Source of the DNA: Torymus aiolomorphi
Taxonomy: Eukaryota; Arthropoda; Insecta; Hymenoptera; Torymidae
Direction: 5' to 3'
NCBI GenBank assembly: GCA_036365515.1
Contig: CM070873.1
Location: 193,439,104-193,503,103, forward strand
DNA: 64,000 nucleotides
Part shown: in pieces, positions 57,327 to 64,000 of the stretch
How positions within the stretch are numbered: the stretch's first letter is position 1
How the letters are laid out: the number at the start of each line of letters is the position of its first letter
Translations under genes and position numbers: made by a program
The notes under the pieces: model-generated
The model's database searches: none
What the model was told of the DNA's origin: nothing
What the model saw: only the letters and a program-made list of their open reading frames with translations

Positions 57327-57987
57327 CTTTCCGATTCTAATTTTTTAAATATATTGGTGAAAATGTGAACTAGATAAATAGATGGGTTTATTTAATGCCT
57401 TCTTCAACAATGACATAATAATAATATATAATCGTAATATAATTTTAATTATAACAGGTTAAAAAATTAAGACAATAATAATTTTATTAGGAAAAAACTT
57501 TATTAATAGAATGTATTTATAAATATGCTTATAAAAATAATCATACATTATACCATAAATGTATGCATTAATGGTATTCTATTTATACCTGTACTGTATT
57601 TACTACATATGGTACCTATAATTTTCTCGATGACAACAGACGGCAGAGAACAGAAAGACGAGACGATGCTTAACAAGTCTTGGGCTCGCACTACTCGACG
57701 CCGACCCACGATATCAAAATAACGCGAGGCCGGCATCGAGCGCGCCCTCGAGTATTCGATGGTAACCACCTTGATAGGCATCGGCGACAACGGTGAAATA
57801 GGGTTGGCGTACCCCAGGTCCCCAGCTCACCCATACGCACTAAGTACACTAGCCTGTTGACATGAACGACATCTGAGTTGAAATTATCCAAACTGTGCTT
57901 TTCATAATTTGATATGTATGGTTTGCAAGTGATATTAACAAGTGCTACTTAATTAGTATCACATACCATTGAATTAGGAAAAAATCC
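57327..57987. other. intergenic stretch, no gene recognised
   Basis: 57640-57880 is GC-richer and holds overlapping short frames on both strands without domain features. Confidence 0.45.
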
Positions 57988-58329
57988 ACACAGAGAAAAA
58001 TTTATTTGTAAACTTTACTGTTTTTATAAGAAAATTTATTATTTTTATAGTAGCGCTGGGACACACTCGACATGTGGGATTATTACTGTTGAAACAGTAA
58101 TTTTTATGATTTTCGTAGCAAATTTTACTTTTTAAATAATAATTTTCATTATTTTTGTAGTAAATTTTACTATTTGAAATAGTAATTTTTATTATTTTTT
58201 CAGTAGTCATAAAAAGTACTATTTGAAATAGTGAAAATCTCACATGTCGAGGTGTCCCACCGCTATTATAAAAAATAATATATTTTCTTATAAAAAGAGT
58301 AAAGTTTACAAACGAATTTTTCTCTGTGT
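57988..58329. mobile_element. MITE with CACACAGAGAAAAATT ends
   Basis: Left CACACAGAGAAAAATTTATT and right end complement ACACAGAGAAAAATTCGTTT are inverted. The internal GGGACACACTCGACATGTGG and its complement near 58235 show arms of ~110 bp around AT-rich repeats of TAATTTTTAT. Confidence 0.85.
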
Positions 58330-58956
58330 CTGTAATAAATATTATATTGTTTTAATTTTACTGCTAAAGTTCCTCACTGTAAGTTATATAACAATAACTT
58401 GTACTTGTACTCTAGTGTGAAGGAACCGTGACATTTCATAACTTTACACCTCTACCACTATCACAGCTGTTCCTTCATTGCTTCCACATATCTTTAACGA
58501 ATAACATGTAAACCAGTACTAGCAAAATAAGAACATTTCAACATAATATCAAAATTTAAGCATGAGTTGCTAAAGCCGTATAAAAAGTCAATGCTTTTTC
58601 ATATTACCACTCATGTAATAAGCATATAAGACTTAGTTATGATCCTCTTATAATGTAACTAATGGCATTTTGGCTTATATTCATAAGGTATACATTATTC
58701 TCAACAGAAATAGATTGAATATTAGTTAAATAATTTTTGTTTAATATAATATTTATGGATTGCAAGTTTTGTATGTGTAAAAGTACAAGAAATATGATAT
58801 ACCTTACAGCGAAAGAAGAAACCCATGTATTGCTGAAAGCTACTTGATCGTTAAAATATAGCTTACACTGTGTAAAAGGCTATGTAAGAAATATAATATG
58901 GTTTTAAATTTACTGCTCCATTTCAAACTGTAAGCTACATTTTAATGATCAAGTAG
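58330..58956. other. AT-rich stretch with a terminal inverted pair
   Basis: CTACTTGATCGTTAAAATAT (58851) is inverted at 58928-58955, just before the BEL/Pao LTR start. No gene. Confidence 0.5.
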
Positions 58957-60900
58957 TGTTGGGAATTCAGAGTCTCACATTCGACGCCGAAGGCATTTCC
59001 TCTCCCACGGCTATCTACGCCACACGTGAGAGCGAGCCGCCAATGAGAGCTCTCCACGCGTCTCTCTCTTACCGCCCCTCCTACCATCGAGACGCCGGCT
59101 GACGGTGACTCTCTGTGCCGGCCGGCATTCAGTAGTTCTCGCGCGACGGCCCAAGAGACAGCAGCGGACAGGCTACGCGACGGAGTTTAATAAATCACGT
59201 TTTCTCCATACGAAAAGTATTTTAATTGGAAAACCCGACCATACCACGATCCATCCTTTCACTCTTTATACAACATTTGGTCCTTCGAGCCGAATCGTGG
59301 GAGAGTTTTATCATCGCCATGGCCACATCGAGGAGGAAAATTTATTCTACGTTCTACGTCTACTCTCGAGTGGCGTAGGGCTAGTTTTTCTTCCCCACAG
59401 GTACGCATCAAAGTGTTCGTGGTCGTGAGTGCCGATACAGTCGTATGCTCCCGCATGCCGACCTCGCGCGTTCGTTGCTGTCTCTCTCTCTTTAGTCTCG
59501 CCGTCGCATGCTAGGAAGCCAATATCTAAGGCTTCCTAGGGGAAGTAGCACCTTCAATTGCTATTCTCCTCATCTCTGAAAGCGCCTTAGAGTGTGCGTG
59601 CCTACCGACTCCAAGACGTCGCCAAGAGCGTGCGCTGTAAAGCCAGCTCTAGAATCACCGTGTGTACGGTGATCGGCAGCCATCTTGTTGTAGTCAAGAG
59701 CAAGTGGCAATTTCTATAGAAGAGCGTGCGTTGTAAAACCAGCTCTAGAATCATCGCGATCGTACGATGATCATTTAATCGTTGCCGGCTAGTGCAATGA
59801 GTCGAAACAGGGTTCACGCCTCTCAATTCATGGACTACCCGCGTGGAGCCTACACGCTACGAGGTCCACATCAGTCAAGGCAAGGAGTACCCGCGTGCAG
59901 CGTACAGGCTATGGGGCTCACACGAGTCAAGCCAAGGATTAACCAAGTGGAGCGCGCGCTACGGGGTTTACACCAGTCCATCCACGGACTACTTCAAGAA
60001 GTCGAGCATCAGGATGCATGCCATCCAGGACGCCGAGTACGTCGTCGCCAAGCATAATTGGAGGAGGACGAGTCCATTTTCATTCACCAGGGGGCAGACC
60101 AACGGATCGGAGCAGTACTCGGACGAGTCCATTTGCTTCGCTCACACCGCCGATCCGATTGCGCTCAGATGCTTCGTCCTAATACTTGGACATACGTATC
60201 GTTCCAGTTTCATTTAAATTAAAACTTGTAACTGTCGTCTAGTCATCTGGTTTCTTCTTCTCATTTAACGAGAATTTAATGATCTCTACTTAATATTGTG
60301 ATTATGTTAAACTTGAGTGCATATAGCTTGAAATTAAAATTATTTAATTTTATAATTTGATTAGTTAATTGAATTTGAGTTTATTATAAATTTAATTTGT
60401 AATAGCTTGCTAGTCGTGAGAAAATTGATTGCAATTTTCGCCTCAGCAAATACTTATGTTATTGGACCTTGCAATTTTATTATTGCCTGCTGATACATCA
60501 TCCTGACTACACATACGACTGCTGGCCCACTTCTGGATGCATTGCTGATTCAGTTGCTGACTACACTGCAGGGATAGCTGAATACATCGTCGGCAGTAAC
60601 TTCACTTCGTGCAGTCAACGCTGTGGATCATCAACTGATTCACCGTGGAAACGTTAGCAGATGCGTCCTACGTTGCATCTTCAAGCGCATCTTCACGTTC
60701 ATTCTAGCATAAGTATTAGAACCTTGGTTAAGACTTAATTGTAACAATTTTCACTAATGGTTACTCTACTTTCGAGTGGGTAAACATAGTTAACGCAATA
60801 TTTAGGTTAAGTAGTCAAATTCGTCACTAGTCGCTTCCTTATTGATCTCAAAAGTTTCACTTCTTCAGTTAAATAGTCAAATTTGTTGTTAATTTAATTA
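58957..60900 (+). mobile_element. BEL/Pao 5' LTR and leader (3' border of LTR not resolved)
   Basis: Starts with TGTTGGGAATTCAGAGTC, typical of BEL/Pao LTRs, followed by a GC-rich CTCTCT-containing body. A ~96-bp tandem pair (AAGAGCGTGCG ... CCAGCTCTAGAATCA) lies at 59624 and 59720. Frames such as the 124-aa one at 59843 have no family features and are taken as leader sequence. Confidence 0.55.
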
Positions 60901-60913
60901 CTTTGATCTCAAA

Positions 60914-63900
60914 ATGGAGGAATTACATCATAAGCAGATGTCGCTCCAAGCTAAAATTGCAAATTCTTTTCAAAATTTCAAGTCCAAAGGTAAAGATAAC
61001 ATGACGAAAGGTAATGCAGAGTCTCGTCTAACCGGTCTTGAGAAACATTACATGACTTCAATTAAATCACGAACAAATCCTGACTCTCGAGGACTCAGAT
61101 AAGAAGCCTAGCTATTTCACAAGTGGTCTTTCGGACCTAGTGGAGGATAGTTTTTATAACCGTAGAGGAGACTTTCTTGACTTTTTGGAAACTATTAAAG
61201 CTAAAACTGCTGCTCAAAGCTCTTCTAGTTCTACTACTGAGTTAGTTATTCCAAGTCCTGTCCCTTCTACTAACGTTTTGCTTCAATCTTTACCTAAGGT
61301 AGATTTACCCAAGTTTTCAGGAAAATTTTGTGATTGGGAGAATTTTAGGGATGTCTTTCGTTCAGTCACACATCGTCGCGAAGACTTAACGCCTGTTTTG
61401 AAATTGCATTATCTTCGCACTCACCTTTCCGGTGAAGCCCTTGAGAAAATTAAATCTCTTCCCATTTCGGGTGATAATTATGAACGAGCATGGACAACTC
61501 TAATCGAATATTACGAAAATCAGCGTCGTATTGTTAGTTCTCACATCTCAGAAATCTTCTCAGTCAAATCCATGAAGGTAGATACTTCGGCGGAAATTAA
61601 GCGTATTTATAGGGAAATCTTCAATCCCATCGCTAACCTCTCTTAATAGAACGGCTTCATTAGTTAGTGATTTAATCGTTCATTTTACGCTAAATCGTCT
61701 TGATTTAAATACACGTAAAGAATGGGAAAGGCATCTAGGTGATAGTGTCGACCCACCACCCACAATGAGACAACTTCAATCTTTTCTTCTAAGTCAAACC
61801 CTCACTCTAGAGGCCATCGAAGCAGCAAATAAATGCTCTTTAAACAATAACACTAAAACAATCCAAAATCTCGTAAATCAGAACATGACAATGCATATTC
61901 GGCTTACTCTCATCAAGCTTCGCCTCAAAACGCGAAAACCAATCAGAAAAGGAAACGTTCGCTATGTAATGAACCTCACTACATAAATCGATGTGAACAA
62001 TTTCTCAATAAGTCAATTCCCGAGCGGAAAGACTTTCTTAAATCTTCTAATCTTTGTTTTAATTGTCTTGGGGAGCACCATATAAGAAATTGTACTTCCA
62101 CGTATCGATGCTTTCTTTGCAAAGCTAAGCATCACACTTTGGTGCACACTGACAGCAATCAAGTAATCAGTTCGTTGCAGACTGATCAGATTGACTCAGT
62201 GTCCAGCTCATCTAGCCCAAACTGTGGCAATCTCGTCATTTCAGAAGACGATCAATCTGCTTCTCAAGCAGTCTCCCTTAATAGTGGAGTAAGTACTAAA
62301 TGTACAGGAGTACTTTTAGCTACCGCTAGGGTTAACGCTCTTGGTCCTAACGGAACCAAAATTCAAGTTCGTGCGCTGATCGATCCTGGATCTCAAATCT
62401 CACTTATTACACAAGCTTTGTGTAACTTGCTTTCTCTAAATTGTAGAACCAGTCACACGCACATTCAAGGTATAGGTGAAAAGACAGCTGCCACCTCTTC
62501 TAAGGTAGTTTGTCTTACTATACAACCTCATTTCAATTCGACTTTCTCATTGGAAATTGATGGCATTATCTTGCCAAAACTCTCGTCTTATAAACCCCCC
62601 GTTGTAGGTGGTATCTCTAATTTCGAGTACTTAAGAGGGCTGCAGCTAGCAGACCCCATGTACTTCGAAGCCTCAGGCATCGATATTCTGCTCGGTGTTA
62701 GCGCTTATAGCACTTAGCTCCAAATTCGGATGGCTCTTGACAGGTAATCTCTCTTCGTCACCCTCAGAAATAGGGCTAGAATCAATATCTCTTCATTGTT
62801 CGAACAGCTGCGAGCATGAAGCCAAACTTTTGGAGCTCGTACAAGATTTTTGGAGGGCGGGGATAGATATTTATCTATCGTTAAAAAATCTTACTTGCCT
62901 GACGAACAAGCATGTGAGGATTTTTATCAAAAAACTACCCGTCAAGATGAAACAGGGCAATATATAGTAAGTCTACCCTGGAAAAATCGAGACCAGTTGA
63001 GTTCTGCTCATCTCGAGAACTCTCATTCTACCGCATTACACGCACTCAATTGTCTCGAAGCAAACTTCGCTAAGGACGAGAAACTCGAACAAGCTTATAC
63101 TGACTTTATAAAAGCGTACATTGACCTAGGACATATGTCACTCTCTTCAGATTTTGATTCGTTATCTAACAAATCTCAAGTCTTGTTACCACATCATGGT
63201 GTGTGGAAGGAAACTAGTACGATAATCAAGTTACGTACTGTGTTTAATGGCTCGAGTAAATCTAAAACAGGAGTTTCGGTCAATGATCTTCTTCACATTG
63301 GACCTAACCATCTTCAAAATCTCGTCGCTTTGATCTGTGCCTGGCGTAGGTACAAGATCGCTCTTTCAGCTGACGTGGAGAAAATGTTCAGACAAATTGG
63401 TGTCAAACAAGTTGATCAACCCTTTCAATCGATTTTGTGGCGTTTTGACAAGAGTGAACCCATTCAAACTTATCACCTGACTACCGTGACGTATGGATTG
63501 GCATGCTCGCCATTTCTAGCTATACGCACACTCTTGAAGTTTGCCCACGACTATGGCAAAAAGTACCCAATCGCAGCTGAAGCTGTTCGATCAGAAATGT
63601 ACTCGGATAATGTACTTTCTGGTGCAGATTCCTTAGAAGAAGCTTTACTTAAACAGGATGAGTTAATTCAACTCTTTAAACAAGGTCTGCTCAATCTTCG
63701 TAAGTGGAGTTCAAATAACGCTGAAGTACTCTCGTGTTTACCCTCAAGTATGCTATTTGCATCAGAAACTTCTGTATCCAATTTTAGGTATAGAGAGATC
63801 AACCTAATACAGATTACTTTAGCTTTCGCATCAAAGAAGTTCTGATCAAATTGCCATTTACGAAACGATCTGTCCTTTCAAGAATAAGCTCAAGAATCAT

Positions 63901-64000
63901 GCAATCTTTGTGGCTTCTTAAAGTCAGTTGGGATGAAGAGCTTCCTCTCGATGTTTCTAATCGTTGGCAAACATAGTTGCAAGATCTTCATTTTATTAGT
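60914..64000 (+). pseudogene. BEL/Pao gag-pol, decayed and cut by the window end
   Basis: Ordered pieces: gag start (60914-61102); gag core with FSGKFCDWENFRDVF (61140-61646); zinc knuckle CFNCLGEHHIRNC (about 62055-62100); aspartic protease with ALIDPGSQISLI (62139-62717); and RT (62850-63845) with LRTVFNGSSKSKTG, ADVEKMFRQI and TYGLACSPF. Breaks occur near 61100, 61645, 61985 and 62715. The RT site reads MYSDNVLSGA where the family has YVDD, so the second catalytic Asp is Asn. After 63790 the frame shifts and the usual block after the RT is shortened, with a stop at about 63975. BEL/Pao elements are LTR retrotransposons; this copy cannot be active. Confidence 0.87.

Noticed and set aside
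59782..60217. 91- and 124-aa frames upstream of BEL/Pao gag
   Set aside because: They lie in the LTR/leader, overlap each other, are built on diverged tandem sequence, and have no family features.

Overview
This is a nuclear, AT-rich, intron-bearing arthropod (most likely insect) genome segment. Animal-type splice sites and microsatellites are visible, and the transposon families (mariner-related elements with very long inverted repeats, Penelope, Copia, BEL/Pao, jockey-like, Mutator-like) are those common in insects, especially Hymenoptera. The order-level guess is an inference. There is no bacterial gene structure. Only one clear host gene is present: the last five coding exons of HID1 on the minus strand (35.9-39.2 kb). 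Almost everything else is mobile DNA, in many layers of nested insertion.

Layout. 0-5.7 kb: a small RING-like ORF, long TA tracts, a deletion derivative of a DD41D transposon (1.7-3.5 kb) and a reversed Penelope fragment with a hammerhead ribozyme motif. 6.6-9.5 kb: a near-intact DD41D mariner-type transposon with ~600-bp terminal inverted repeats and an open 358-aa transposase. 9.7-12.5 kb: two foldback elements. 13-17 kb: a 28-bp minisatellite, a MITE carrying a tRNA-like box, ~105-bp tandem repeats and a palindromic pair of Penelope tails inside a 16-bp duplication. 17.0-27.4 kb: a giant inverted-repeat element whose only gene is a two-exon DUF7869-like protein; its arms are peppered with younger insertions. 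27.4-33.2 kb: a partial third copy of the arm, a decayed Mutator-like transposase gene, a tRNA-like unit and foldbacks. 35.9-39.2 kb: HID1. 39.2-42.2 kb: MITEs and long TGCG/TG tracts. 42.2-49.7 kb: a second long-TIR DD41D element that contains the 5' half of a Copia retrotransposon fused to its transposase. 49.9-55.4 kb: a broken ubiquitin-protease-like gene, a decayed jockey-like element and a Penelope fragment fused in frame to it. 57-64 kb: MITEs and a decayed BEL/Pao element running off the end.

The most novel material is (i) the giant inverted-repeat element built around a DUF7869-like gene, with arrays of a ~22-bp motif in its arms, and (ii) an architecture shared by three DD41D transposons: dense AAGGTCA-type motifs in long TIRs, a conserved ~33-bp box, and a 38-42-bp hairpin-forming tandem unit between the transposase stop codon and the 3' TIR. 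All homology statements come from reading motifs by eye; no search was run.
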